DNA of 40,414 nt, taken from contig JAACTI010000249.1 of the NCBI GenBank assembly GCA_009993495.1, forward strand, positions 1-40,414, read 5' to 3'. The notes beneath the pieces are model-generated. The model was given only the letters and a program-made list of their open reading frames with translations. It was not told the origin of the DNA and did no database searches. The translations under genes were made by a program, and so were the position numbers. Shown here in pieces: positions 7,932 through 16,213 of this stretch. The first letter of the stretch is position 1; each line of letters starts with the position of its first letter. The DNA comes from Deltaproteobacteria bacterium (GTDB lineage: Bacteria; Desulfobacterota; Desulfuromonadia; Desulfuromonadales; Geopsychrobacteraceae).

Positions 7932-9119
7932 ATGGGACTGTTTGATAAACTGGCCAATATTGCGGCGGCGCGTCAAGGGCTGGAAGCCTTTGGCGTTGAT
8001 CCCTTTAACGTGGTTATTGAGGAAATCCTCTCTCCCACCGAAGCGCGGATTGGTGGCCAGCCGGTTTTGCTGGCGGGAACTAACAACTACCTGGGCTTAA
8101 CCTTCGATCCTGGCTGCATGGCCGCCGCCTGCCAGTCGATTAACGCCGAAGGAACCGGCACCACCGGTTCGCGCATGGCCAATGGCACCTACGCCGGTCA
8201 CCTGAAGCTCGAAGAAGAATTAGCGACCTTTTATGATTGTCGCAAGGGAATTGTTTTTTCAACCGGTTTTCTCGCCAACCTCGGGATGATCACCGCCTTG
8301 GCCGGCCCAGGGGATGCGATTCTCATCGATGCCGACTGTCATGCCAGTATCTACGATGGCTGCCGCATGAGTGGCGCCGACATTATTCGTTTTCGGCACA
8401 ACTCTGCCATCGACATGGAAAAAAAGCTTAAGCGCCTGGGGGCACGAACGGAAAATACCCTGATCATTGTTGAAGGCATTTACAGTATGCTGGGTGATCG
8501 TGCGCCACTCAAGGACATAGTCGCGCTTAAGCGCCAGTATGGTGGCATGCTGATGGTTGATGAGGCCCATTCACTGGGTGTTCTCGGCGAAAAAGGGCGC
8601 GGCATGGCCGAAGACGCCAAGGTCGAAGCCGATGTGGATTTTATTGTTGGCACCTTCAGTAAAAGTTTAGGTGGCATTGGTGGTTTCTGCGTCGGCAACC
8701 ATCCGGGGCTGGATCTCATTCCTTACGCGAGTCGGCCTTATATTTTTACCGCTTCGCCCTCACCGGCGACCATTGCCTCCACCCGCGCGGCCTTGCCCTT
8801 GCTGCGCGATGGTGTCGCCCTGCGCAAGCAGGTGTGGGAAAACGCGACCTCACTCTACACCCGTTTGCAGCAAATGGGGTTCAAGCTTGGCCCCGAGATC
8901 AGTCCGGTGATTGCCGTGCGCCTGGGTGCGCGGGAAGAATCCCTTGCCTTCTGGCAGGTCATGCTCAACAGCGGAGTGTATGTCAACCTTGTTTTGCCGC
9001 CTGCCGCGCCCAGCAACAGCTGTTTGCTGCGTTGCAGCCTGAGTGCTGCCCATACCCCCGCACAGATCGAAAAAATCGCCGAAGTCTTCAGCACAACACG
9101 CGCCCAACTGGCCGGTTGA
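7932..9119 (+). CDS. spt: Serine palmitoyltransferase (alpha-oxoamine synthase)
   Basis: This 395-residue PLP enzyme of the AONS/KBL/SPT family condenses an acyl thioester with an amino acid. Visible residues are His137 in DADCHASIYDG (stacks on PLP), Asp210 and His213 in VDEAHSLGVLG, and the PLP lysine Lys244 in GTFSKSLGGIGG. GTGTTGSRMANGTYAGH near residues 74-90 is the substrate-loop motif, and the C-terminus has the SRPYIFTASPSPA stretch. With an adjacent ACP, acyl-AMP ligase, CerR-like and bCerS-like genes, serine palmitoyltransferase fits better than AONS (biotin), KBL (threonine) or ALAS (haem), because none of those pathways is represented. The product would be 3-ketosphinganine. The symbol follows common usage for bacterial SPT. 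Confidence 0.85.
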   Translation: MGLFDKLANIAAARQGLEAFGVDPFNVVIEEILSPTEARIGGQPVLLAGTNNYLGLTFDPGCMAAACQSINAEGTGTTGSRMANGTYAGHLKLEEELATFYDCRKGIVFSTGFLANLGMITALAGPGDAILIDADCHASIYDGCRMSGADIIRFRHNSAIDMEKKLKRLGARTENTLIIVEGIYSMLGDRAPLKDIVALKRQYGGMLMVDEAHSLGVLGEKGRGMAEDAKVEADVDFIVGTFSKSLGGIGGFCVGNHPGLDLIPYASRPYIFTASPSPATIASTRAALPLLRDGVALRKQVWENATSLYTRLQQMGFKLGPEISPVIAVRLGAREESLAFWQVMLNSGVYVNLVLPPAAPSNSCLLRCSLSAAHTPAQIEKIAEVFSTTRAQLAG

Positions 9120-9456
9120 TAACTGGAAGCGGAAAATCTGCGGTGAAAAACTTCTGGAGATCAGCCCACTGCGCTGGTTGCGCCCAGAAAATCGCGGCGC
9201 CGGAGCGAAAGCCGAAAGCCTCAATCGGGGCTAAGTTCCTCGGCCTTCTCTTCGGCTCAGTATGACGTTCCGATTTTCAAGGTCATTGTGACTCTGTGCA
9301 ACTTGCGCGTGATTTAACCCGTCTTTTTAGCCCCCTCGTGTTTCCCCCTGGTGAAGAGTTACAATTTGGAGACTCCTTTTCAAAATTTCCGTCGGATGAT
9401 GAACCATGAGTCTCACGGGGGCACAGAGCCGCCTGGGGGAAAATTTGATTTGCTCC
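9120..9456. other. Intergenic stretch with no recognisable gene
   Basis: No coding signal is convincing here. A weak imperfect stem joins AGCCGAA (9210-9216) to TTCGGCT (9251-9257) but has no T-run, so termination after spt is uncertain. The stretch leads into the duplicated promoter-like block at 9457. Confidence 0.4.
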
Positions 9457-9507
9457 GGGTTTTCCCGCCAGGCTTTGTCGTGGTATAAGGGGCGCGCTTT
9501 AGACACC
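9457..9507 (+). promoter_or_regulatory. Promoter-like block, copy 1 (repeated at 14220-14271)
   Basis: These 51 bases match 14220-14271 at about 83% with one gap. The invariant core is TTGTCGTGGTATAA, an extended -10 (TG-G-TATAAG), followed by GGGC and TTTAGACACC. No good -35 box lies 17 bases upstream. It ends 32 bases before the ABC exporter start. The same core precedes the RMDN-like gene, so it may be a shared promoter with a common activator or operator. Confidence 0.6.
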
Positions 9508-9539
9508 TGATTCCCCCGGAAAGGCTTAGCCGGATTCTT

Positions 9540-11306
9540 ATGCGTTTGATGGTTCATTTTGCTCGTTCTTATCCTTGGCAAACCCTGATGATGTTAGTTG
9601 CCCTGATGGCAGCAGGCATCTTTGAAGGTGTTGGACTGACGGCTCTACTCCCACTTTTGCAAATAGCTGTCGATACGAACACAGCGGCTGGTTTGACCAG
9701 CGGGTCCCGTTCCGGCGAAACCATGCTCAATGTTTTGGCGTTCATGGGGGTGCAGCCAAGCGTCGAATCACTGCTGGTGATTATTATGACCGGGGTGCTG
9801 TTGAAGAGCGCTCTGGTGCTGCTGGCCAACAAGAAGGTCGGCTATACGGTTGCCCATGTTGCCACAGATCTGCGCCTGACCCTGTTGCGTTCTTTGCTGA
9901 ATGCCCGCTGGGAATATTTTTTAAACCAGAGAGTTGGCAGCTTGGCCAATGCCGCGGCCTCAGAAGTCATGCGGGCGTCAAATGCCTACCTTTTTGGTGC
10001 CACCGCGGCGGCTTTTTTTATTCAGGCAATTGTTTACAGCCTGGTGGCCCTGACCATCAACTGGCAAGCGACATGCGCTGCTCTGGCGGCAGCTTTGCTG
10101 GTGTTGATGATGCTCAACTGGTTGGTACGGATGACAAATCGTGCCGGCAGCAAACAGACGCGGTTATTGCAATCCCTGTTGGCGCGATTGACGGACAGCC
10201 TCCATTCGGTGAAACCCCTCAAGGCGATGGGACGTGAAAATTTAGCCGATGCTTTGTTGCAAAGCGATACCCATAAACTTAACAAAGCCCTGCGCAAACA
10301 AGTTTTTTCTAAAGCCGCCCTCAAGGGTGTCCAGGAACCGATTCTGACCCTGCTCGTGGTTATTGGTCTCTATCTGTCTTTGGTGAGCTGGAAAATCGAA
10401 CTTCCCACCGTCATGGTGCTAACTTTTTTGCTGGTGCGCGTGTTGGTGCAGTTGAGTAAGGTGCAGCGCCAGTACCAAGAGATGCAAGGTTGCGAAAGCG
10501 CTTATTGGTCACTTCAAGAAAAAATTTGTGGCGCCGAAGCGGAAAAAGAAGTGTCCACCGGCACGCGCGATCTCCACTTAGAAACGCAGCTCCGCCTGGA
10601 AAATATCCATTTTTCCTACGGTGAAATTCCGATCCTTGCCGGGCTTTCGTTGGATATTCTGGCTGGAACCTTTACCGCAATCGTCGGGCCTTCCGGTGCG
10701 GGGAAGACCACGCTGGTGGACTTGGTGACGGGCCTGCTGCGCCCCCAGCAGGGCAAGGTGTTGCTCGATGGGGTGTCACTGGAGGATATCGACCTGATGA
10801 CGTGGCGGCGCCAGATCGGTTATGTTCCCCAGGACATCATGTTGTTGCATGACTCGATTCGCACCAACATTACCCTCGGGGATGACAGCCTGACGGATCA
10901 CGACGTCGAAGACGCGCTGCGTGCTGCCGGGGTCTGGGATTTTGTCAACGCCTTACCTGAAGGAATTTACAACACCGTTGGCGAGCGTGGCACCAAGATT
11001 TCCGGTGGTCAGCGCCAGCGCATTGCCATAGCCCGCGCTCTGGCGCACCGTCCACGCTTGTTGATTCTCGACGAGGCCACCAGTGCCCTGGATCCCGAAA
11101 GCGAAAGGGCCATTTGCCGCACTATGCACGAGTTGCGTGGGCAACTCACGCTCCTGTCTATTTCCCATCGGCCCGCGTTGGTGGAAGCTGCCGATCAGGT
11201 TTACCTGCTTGAAGGCGGACGTGTCGTCGAGGTCTCTTCACCCCCAAACCTGGCAGAGCCTTATGGTGAAGACCCTAAGAGGGGCATTGAGGTTCCAACG
11301 CCGTAA
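9540..11306 (+). CDS. MsbA-like ABC exporter (fused membrane and ATPase domains)
   Basis: This 588-residue half-transporter works as a homodimer. Residues 1-320 form the six-helix exporter domain (hydrophobic runs near 15-40, 75-95, 155-195 and 265-305). The ATPase domain has Walker A GPSGAGKTT at 383-391, the signature SGGQ at 488-491 and Walker B LLILDEATSALD with Asp511/Glu512. Domain order and length match lipid/oligosaccharide flippases such as MsbA, PglK or WlaB. It follows the ceramide synthesis genes after 420 bases and has its own promoter block. Flipping of the sphingolipid or a lipid-linked glycan across the inner membrane is a reasonable inference, but the substrate cannot be read from sequence. 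Confidence 0.85.
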   Translation: MRLMVHFARSYPWQTLMMLVALMAAGIFEGVGLTALLPLLQIAVDTNTAAGLTSGSRSGETMLNVLAFMGVQPSVESLLVIIMTGVLLKSALVLLANKKVGYTVAHVATDLRLTLLRSLLNARWEYFLNQRVGSLANAAASEVMRASNAYLFGATAAAFFIQAIVYSLVALTINWQATCAALAAALLVLMMLNWLVRMTNRAGSKQTRLLQSLLARLTDSLHSVKPLKAMGRENLADALLQSDTHKLNKALRKQVFSKAALKGVQEPILTLLVVIGLYLSLVSWKIELPTVMVLTFLLVRVLVQLSKVQRQYQEMQGCESAYWSLQEKICGAEAEKEVSTGTRDLHLETQLRLENIHFSYGEIPILAGLSLDILAGTFTAIVGPSGAGKTTLVDLVTGLLRPQQGKVLLDGVSLEDIDLMTWRRQIGYVPQDIMLLHDSIRTNITLGDDSLTDHDVEDALRAAGVWDFVNALPEGIYNTVGERGTKISGGQRQRIAIARALAHRPRLLILDEATSALDPESERAICRTMHELRGQLTLLSISHRPALVEAADQVYLLEGGRVVEVSSPPNLAEPYGEDPKRGIEVPTP

Positions 11307-11327
11307 GACGGACTTTGCACGCCGCCA

Positions 11328-12731
11328 TCAATCTTTGGCAACGATATCGAAAAGATGTTCGCTGCGCTGCCGAACGCTCAGGCGGCGGAAACGGTCGAGG
11401 GCGTCGGCAAGGCGGGCAATGCGACCCTCGATATCGGACACCGTCAATCTTGGAAAACGGTGATCATGATAGGCGCGGCGATTGGGGCCTGGCCGGTGCA
11501 TATTCAGTTGTGTCAGCGCGGCCTTGCTGCGGGCCAGAGCCTTTGCACAGAGCCGTTGGGTGAAAGGTACCGCCGGAAGGGCACCGGCGTCACTGTAGGC
11601 AGCGTCCAGCACATCGAGGATGCGTTCGCAGGCCAAGGCGCCCTGCTGTGCGGCGACATAGTGTGCAAACAAGACGTCACGCTCAGACGGAGCCTCCTCA
11701 GACGCGCTGCCGTCGAGGATGCCACCCAGCGCCGCAATCAGCTCATCGATAGTGAAGCATTCATGGCTAAGCCGGTTCGGTAGCCCCTGGAAATCATAGT
11801 CATAGGTGGGATCAAAAGTATTGAGATAGGATACCGCCGGCACACCGAGCGCGTGGCTTTCCACCGCCGTGGTGCAGCCGTTATGTACCAGAGCCTTACA
11901 GGCCAACAGCCAGGGTAAGACGTTGCCCTGGTGACTGACGTGAACCCTTTCGCAGCGCTTAGCGACCTCGTGATAGAGGGAGTGATCTTCGCTGGGGTGG
12001 GGTCGCACAACGAGGTTGATCCCCGGCAGAGCCTGCTCCAAAACCGGAATCATTGTCAGGAAGTCATTCAGAATGGATCGCTTGTGGATTTCCAACCCCG
12101 CCGCAAAGTCCCGCGGCATTCCCTTACCCGCTTGACCAAGCTGACGGGGTTTCGACGAATCCTTTGCGGGTGCGAACAGGCCGAGGGTGGGCAGGTAGGG
12201 ATTGACGTCGGTGAAGTTGGTGTTAATCAGCAAGAAGTCACCGAACTCGTCGCGAATTTCCTGCACCGCTGGGTTGAAAAACGACCGCAGCTCGGGCCTC
12301 AGCATATCTCCGCGCGGGTTCCCGGTTAGATGCATGGGCAAGTTCGGCGGCATGTGCGGATAGTTTTGCAGCAGCTCGCGGTTCTCCTCGCCCCAGGCGA
12401 ACAGATGGGAAACCTGCCGCACGGTTGCGGGTGACAACCGCAGGGAGTAAAAGACCTCTGCTGGCGGGTGAACCAGAGCCTCTTCCTCCCAGGCAATGAT
12501 GTCGTGCCCCAAGCCGCGGATGATGCGGAACATCAGGTCGCTCATGCTGCGCATGCTTTTGGCACAGTAGATGCCACGCCGAAGGCCGGCGATTGCGAAA
12601 TGCACATACGCGCGCGACCCGATCACGACCGGGTAGCCACGTTCGGCGGCGCAGCAGGATAGCAAAAGTTTGGCGTCCAACTCGCGGACCTGGCTTTCCA
12701 CCGGCAGGATCAATGTCGGAGACGTATTCAT
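11328..12731 (-). CDS. Surface carbohydrate biosynthesis protein (TIGR04396-like)
   Basis: This 467-residue protein has features of the surf_polysacc family. It begins with an N-terminal ILPVESQVRELDAKLLLSC half-domain. The core carries FAWGEENRELL, the NPRGDMLRPEL stretch and RPHPSEDHSLYHEVA. ALVHNGCTTAVESHALGVPAVSY is a glycosyltransferase-B-like nucleotide-binding end resembling CDP-glycerol or polysialic-type transferases. It is therefore probably a cytoplasmic enzyme of surface glycan assembly. The ATG at 12731 is preferred over an upstream in-frame start because MNTSPTLILPVESQVREL begins as the family does. It starts 16 bases after the PLD-like gene and is probably cotranscribed with it. 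The pair looks more GC-rich than its neighbours, which could mean acquisition by transfer. Confidence 0.75.
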   Translation of the reverse strand: MNTSPTLILPVESQVRELDAKLLLSCCAAERGYPVVIGSRAYVHFAIAGLRRGIYCAKSMRSMSDLMFRIIRGLGHDIIAWEEEALVHPPAEVFYSLRLSPATVRQVSHLFAWGEENRELLQNYPHMPPNLPMHLTGNPRGDMLRPELRSFFNPAVQEIRDEFGDFLLINTNFTDVNPYLPTLGLFAPAKDSSKPRQLGQAGKGMPRDFAAGLEIHKRSILNDFLTMIPVLEQALPGINLVVRPHPSEDHSLYHEVAKRCERVHVSHQGNVLPWLLACKALVHNGCTTAVESHALGVPAVSYLNTFDPTYDYDFQGLPNRLSHECFTIDELIAALGGILDGSASEEAPSERDVLFAHYVAAQQGALACERILDVLDAAYSDAGALPAVPFTQRLCAKALARSKAALTQLNMHRPGPNRRAYHDHRFPRLTVSDIEGRIARLADALDRFRRLSVRQRSEHLFDIVAKD

Positions 12732-12747
12732 ATCAATCGAGCCACCG

Positions 12748-13803
12748 TCAGTCGTGCCAATCGACGGGGCATAAAGACTCCCAGTGCCGATCAAGCTGTT
12801 CAAAAAGTGAAGTATCACGGGTGATAATACCGACCTCGTGATTCAAGTGGTAAGACGGCAGGGTCCAGTTGAAACTACCGAACGCAGTATGGTGGTGATC
12901 GGCCGTTTCTGCAAGCACGAACTTCAGGTGCATCGGCACCTTGTCCGCACCGCCAAGTCGTGCGATACGCACCCCGGCAGAGGTCAAGCGTCGTTCTACC
13001 CGAGGCGGTACCCGACGGGCTGTGTGTTCAGCCAACACCTCGACCTGAGCACCCTTGGCCGCTAATCGCGCCAGGCAGGTGACGAAAGCCGGGTTGCGGA
13101 GGTGAGAGGCGGCAAGGCGAATCCGGCTGCCGCTGCCGTAGGACTTAAACAAGCATTCAATGGGATGCGGGCCGCGACGCGGCCAGAAATGCAGCTGGGT
13201 ATCACCAAAATCTGCATCGCGCAGACTGCCGGGGGCATGCCGCCAAAATAGCCAGGGCCCATTCTGGTGCAGGTCGCGGACATGTGCGGCAAGACACGCG
13301 ACGATGTCTGGATCGTTTATCTCAACCAGAAGGTTATGGGCAATATGATGGTCCCCGATGCGGGCAAGGGCATTTGGAGACTCTTCAGGGCAGTCGCCGG
13401 AGGGGTTAAACGAGCCCATCAGCGCCACCGGTACTGGGGCCGAAAAACAGTAGATTTTTTCGTGGACTTGAGGCTTCCAAGCTAACCCGAATGGTGCTGG
13501 GATGCCGCGCATAGCGATGGTGCGCAAGCCGTCACCAAGACCGCCGGTCGCGGACAGCAGGGCGATGACCGCAGCGTTGGCCTGCGCGATGCGCGGTCGG
13601 CCTTCGAGTACAAGCCGCACATCAACCCCGCGACTCGCTGCAGCCAGGAGGTCGCGCGCCAGCGGTCGGTCACGGAAGTAATAGGTAACCCACGCGACCT
13701 GTCCCCCGGCTGGCACTGCGGCCAAGCGCCGGGTCAGTAGTTGACGTAATGCCAGCGGTCGATCAGGGCCGCCGAAATGTGCCTGGAAGCGAGGCTGGCT
13801 CAT
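12748..13803 (-). CDS. Phospholipase D-like (HKD) domain protein
   Basis: This 351-residue protein has two PLD-type half-sites. The first is VHEKIYCF followed by ALMGSFNPSGD, and the second is MHLKFVLAE followed by AFGSFNWT. Each keeps the H-x-K pair and the GSFN motif. The Asp of H-x-K-x4-D is Ser in the first half and Glu in the second, so activity may be altered. There is no signal peptide. PLD-fold enzymes use these sites for phosphodiester hydrolysis or phosphatidyl transfer (cardiolipin synthase and phosphatidylserine synthase are relatives). Its coupling to a surface-carbohydrate gene suggests transfer or removal of a phospho-linked group on an envelope polymer or lipid. This is inference only. 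Confidence 0.78.
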   Translation of the reverse strand: MSQPRFQAHFGGPDRPLALRQLLTRRLAAVPAGGQVAWVTYYFRDRPLARDLLAAASRGVDVRLVLEGRPRIAQANAAVIALLSATGGLGDGLRTIAMRGIPAPFGLAWKPQVHEKIYCFSAPVPVALMGSFNPSGDCPEESPNALARIGDHHIAHNLLVEINDPDIVACLAAHVRDLHQNGPWLFWRHAPGSLRDADFGDTQLHFWPRRGPHPIECLFKSYGSGSRIRLAASHLRNPAFVTCLARLAAKGAQVEVLAEHTARRVPPRVERRLTSAGVRIARLGGADKVPMHLKFVLAETADHHHTAFGSFNWTLPSYHLNHEVGIITRDTSLFEQLDRHWESLCPVDWHD

Positions 13804-14219
13804 CGACAGGTCTCAAACGTTAATAACAGGTGGTTAATTTCTGCTGGCTCGATCAGAAACGATCCCGGGTGAGCTGGCGGGAGTTGTGGTTCCGACTCTT
13901 GCACCAGGTTCGGCTATGTAACATAGGGCGCCGGGGCTGGTCAACCGGATTTCTTGAACAGCTTTTTCGGATCAGTGAACACCGAGAACTTTCTCGACGA
14001 CGCAAGACCGCAATAATTCGCGAGCGAACGGACGCATTATGTGGGAGCGGCTCTTATGCCTCTGATATTTCTCGGACCCTGTAACCCAGAGGATTTCGTA
14101 AGATGGCGCAGGGATTTTTCGTGTCAGCAAGGCATGATGATCACTGCCTTGCAGGGGCACTTTTGGCTTAGACCTCCTGGTTGATGCTGCGGGTGAAAAC
14201 AATAAACCTGTGGTGTCTT
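13804..14219. other. Intergenic stretch with no recognisable gene; short palindrome at 13914-13926
   Basis: This divergent gap between the PLD-like gene and the RMDN-like gene shows no supported ORF. A perfect short palindrome CTATGT-A-ACATAG (13914-13926) lies about 110 bases upstream of the PLD-like start and could be an operator. The plus-strand promoter block begins at 14220. Confidence 0.4.
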
Positions 14220-14271
14220 GGGTTCTCGCGCCGGGGCTTGTCGTGGTATAACGGGCACAGTTTTAGACACC
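14220..14271 (+). promoter_or_regulatory. Promoter-like block, copy 2 (repeat of 9457-9507)
   Basis: These 52 bases share with copy 1 the core CTTGTCGTGGTATAA (extended -10 TG-G-TATAAC), GGGC and TTTTAGACACC. It ends 74 bases before the ATG at 14346. Long frames reading through this block are not coding, because the downstream gene starts with a signal peptide. Confidence 0.6.
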
Positions 14272-14345
14272 CGCCCCTTAACCACCTCATCTTTCGTCGC
14301 TTGCGGGTTATTTTCCTCGCCGCCCAAAACGAAGGAATCATACGC

Positions 14346-15158
14346 ATGGGAAGACCTGTGGTAACCGTCAACTTTAAACGCCGGATAGCTCTATTTCTGG
14401 GGGTGTTGCTGCTTCTGGCTGCCAGCCTTGTGCCGACGGTTAACTGCTCTGCGGTGGATTTACTTGCCGACGAACAACTCTTTGTCGAGATCGATACTCA
14501 AATGGCCACAGATCAGGTTCGGCAGGCCCTGCAAGGGCTGGCGCGCCTGCAAAATCAGTACGGAGCCCGGGTTGAAATCCTGTGGCGCATGGCCCAGGGC
14601 CACTATGAGCTGGCGCGAAAGCTTAAGGGGGAACAGCGGCAGGAACATTTTCAGCAGGCCGAAGCCTCTGCCCGCGCCGCCATTGAGCGCGACCCGGAAA
14701 ATGACGAAGGTTACAAATGGCTGGCGGTTGCTTTGGGAGCTGGGGTCAAAAATGCCGATACGCGCAGCCAAATCACGCGGTCGCGGTTGGTGAAAGAAAA
14801 TATTGAAAAAGCCTTGGCTCTTGACCCTGAAGATGACATTTCCTGGTTGATTCTCAGCCGCTGGCATTACAAAATTTCGCGTCTGGGTTTTTTGGCCCGC
14901 ACCCTGGCTAAAATTGTCTATGGTGGTTTACCTAAAGCCAGCATGGAGGCGGCGGAAAAGTCTCTGTTACGCGCCATTGCCCTGCACGATCGCATTGCCC
15001 ACCGCTATAATCTCGCCAAAGTTTACGCTCAGCAAGGTAAACACGCCCAAGCCATCGCCCAGCTCGAAAAAGCTCTGACCCTGCCCGTGAGTTTCCCGGA
15101 AGAAGCCGAAGATCTTGAAAAAGCCCACCGAAGATTGAAAGAGTGGCAAAAAAGGTAG
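14346..15158 (+). CDS. RMDN-family TPR protein with signal sequence
   Basis: This 270-residue protein has an N-terminal basic region and hydrophobic segment (RRIALFLGVLLLLAASLVP), so it is exported or membrane-anchored. The rest is a TPR solenoid with a pattern typical of the RMDN (regulator of microtubule dynamics) family. It has ILWRMAQGHYELA, then NDEGYKWLAVALG, then RSRLVKENIEKALALDPEDD. FLARTLAKIVYGGLPKASME aligns with the WYQRRIAKMLF..PPSSTYE stretch of animal RMDN proteins. The human member RMDN3/PTPIP51 binds and transfers phospholipids at membrane contacts. The ATG at 14346 (GAAGGA RBS) is used because the frame upstream runs through the promoter block. A periplasmic lipid-handling role near the ceramide cluster is an inference. 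Confidence 0.7.
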   Translation: MGRPVVTVNFKRRIALFLGVLLLLAASLVPTVNCSAVDLLADEQLFVEIDTQMATDQVRQALQGLARLQNQYGARVEILWRMAQGHYELARKLKGEQRQEHFQQAEASARAAIERDPENDEGYKWLAVALGAGVKNADTRSQITRSRLVKENIEKALALDPEDDISWLILSRWHYKISRLGFLARTLAKIVYGGLPKASMEAAEKSLLRAIALHDRIAHRYNLAKVYAQQGKHAQAIAQLEKALTLPVSFPEEAEDLEKAHRRLKEWQKR

Positions 15159-15174
15159 GCTAGCGGGCGACGGT

Positions 15175-16194
15175 TCAGACCCCACATCCCAACCAGTATT
15201 CAGCCACATCCAGCATGCGGCAGGCGTAACTCCATTCGTTATCGAACCAGACCATCATTTTCAGCAAAGTGCCATCACTGACCCGGGTTTGCGTGCCATC
15301 GACAATCGCCGAACGTGAATCGGTGTTGAAATCGACGGAGGCGTGGGGTTCTTCTGTATAGCCCAGCAACCCCTGCAGGTCGCCGTTGGCCGCCTCTTGA
15401 AAAATCGCGTTCACGGTGGACACCGTTGTCGGCTGATAGAGGTTAATCGATAGATCCATCAGGGAAACGTTGATGGTCGGCACCCGCAGATGCAGACTTT
15501 CGATCTTGCCGTGCAACTGAGGCAGGAATTTGGTAATTCCCTGATGCAGGGCCGTTTCCACCGGCACCAGCGACTGCATCGCGCTGCGCGACAAGCGCAG
15601 ATTAGGGTGATGGTAGCGATCAATCACGGGCTGATCGTTCATCGCCGAATGGATGGTGGTGGTCAGGCCATTTTTGATTCCCAGATGGCGATCGAGCAAG
15701 GCCAATATGGGCACAACGCAGTTAGTGGTGCAAGAGGCGCTGGAAACAATGCGGTGTTCGGGGCGCAGACTCTGGTGGTTGTAGCCGAAGACCACCGTCG
15801 CATCAATGTCGTCTGCCCCTGGCTGCGAAAACAACAGGCGGCGCGCACCGCTGTCCAAGTGCTTGGTGGCGGTTGCCCTATCGGTATAGCTGCCGGTACA
15901 TTCCAGCAGCAAATCGATCTTCAGCTCTTCCCAGGGAAGCCGACCAGGATCGGTCTGACTCAAAATTCTGATGGGGTTTTTATCGATCATCAGCCTATCG
16001 CCCACGGCTTCAACCGCCATGGGAAAACGGCCATGGGTGGTGTCGTAGCGGGTCAAATAGACCAGGGTTTCCAGGTCGGCGAGCTCATTAATTGCCACCA
16101 CCTGTAAATTGTGTCGGCCAGGGCGGGTATAAATGGCGCGCAGCAGCGCCTGGCCAATGCGCCCATAACCGTTGATAGCTACCCGATAGGACAA
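15175..16194 (-). CDS. epd: Erythrose-4-phosphate dehydrogenase-like protein (GAPDH family)
   Basis: This 339-residue enzyme has the Rossmann start VAINGYGRIGQ, catalytic Cys155 in SSASCTTNC and His182 in TIHSAMNDQPVID. The segments VVAINELADLETLVYLTRYDTTHGRF, LLFSQPGADDIDATVV and IHSAMNDQ follow E. coli Epd closely rather than glycolytic GapA (which has HAYTATQ). Epd oxidises erythrose-4-phosphate to 4-phosphoerythronate in the DXP-dependent route to pyridoxal phosphate. The start is TTG at 16194 with a strong AAAGGGG seven bases away. It begins 19 bases after the efflux outer-membrane gene, so it could share that transcript. A GapB-type dehydrogenase is the alternative. Confidence 0.75.
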   Translation of the reverse strand: MSYRVAINGYGRIGQALLRAIYTRPGRHNLQVVAINELADLETLVYLTRYDTTHGRFPMAVEAVGDRLMIDKNPIRILSQTDPGRLPWEELKIDLLLECTGSYTDRATATKHLDSGARRLLFSQPGADDIDATVVFGYNHQSLRPEHRIVSSASCTTNCVVPILALLDRHLGIKNGLTTTIHSAMNDQPVIDRYHHPNLRLSRSAMQSLVPVETALHQGITKFLPQLHGKIESLHLRVPTINVSLMDLSINLYQPTTVSTVNAIFQEAANGDLQGLLGYTEEPHASVDFNTDSRSAIVDGTQTRVSDGTLLKMMVWFDNEWSYACRMLDVAEYWLGCGV

Positions 16195-16213
16195 ATCTTA
16201 ACCCCTTTCGTTG

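Noticed and set aside
7932..9119. Assignment as biotin (AONS) or threonine (KBL) enzyme
   Set aside because: No biotin or threonine dehydrogenase genes are nearby, while a dedicated ACP and ceramide-type genes surround it.
14181..14345. Longer N-terminus for the RMDN-like protein
   Set aside because: It would translate the duplicated promoter block and bury the signal peptide. The ATG at 14346 has an RBS.
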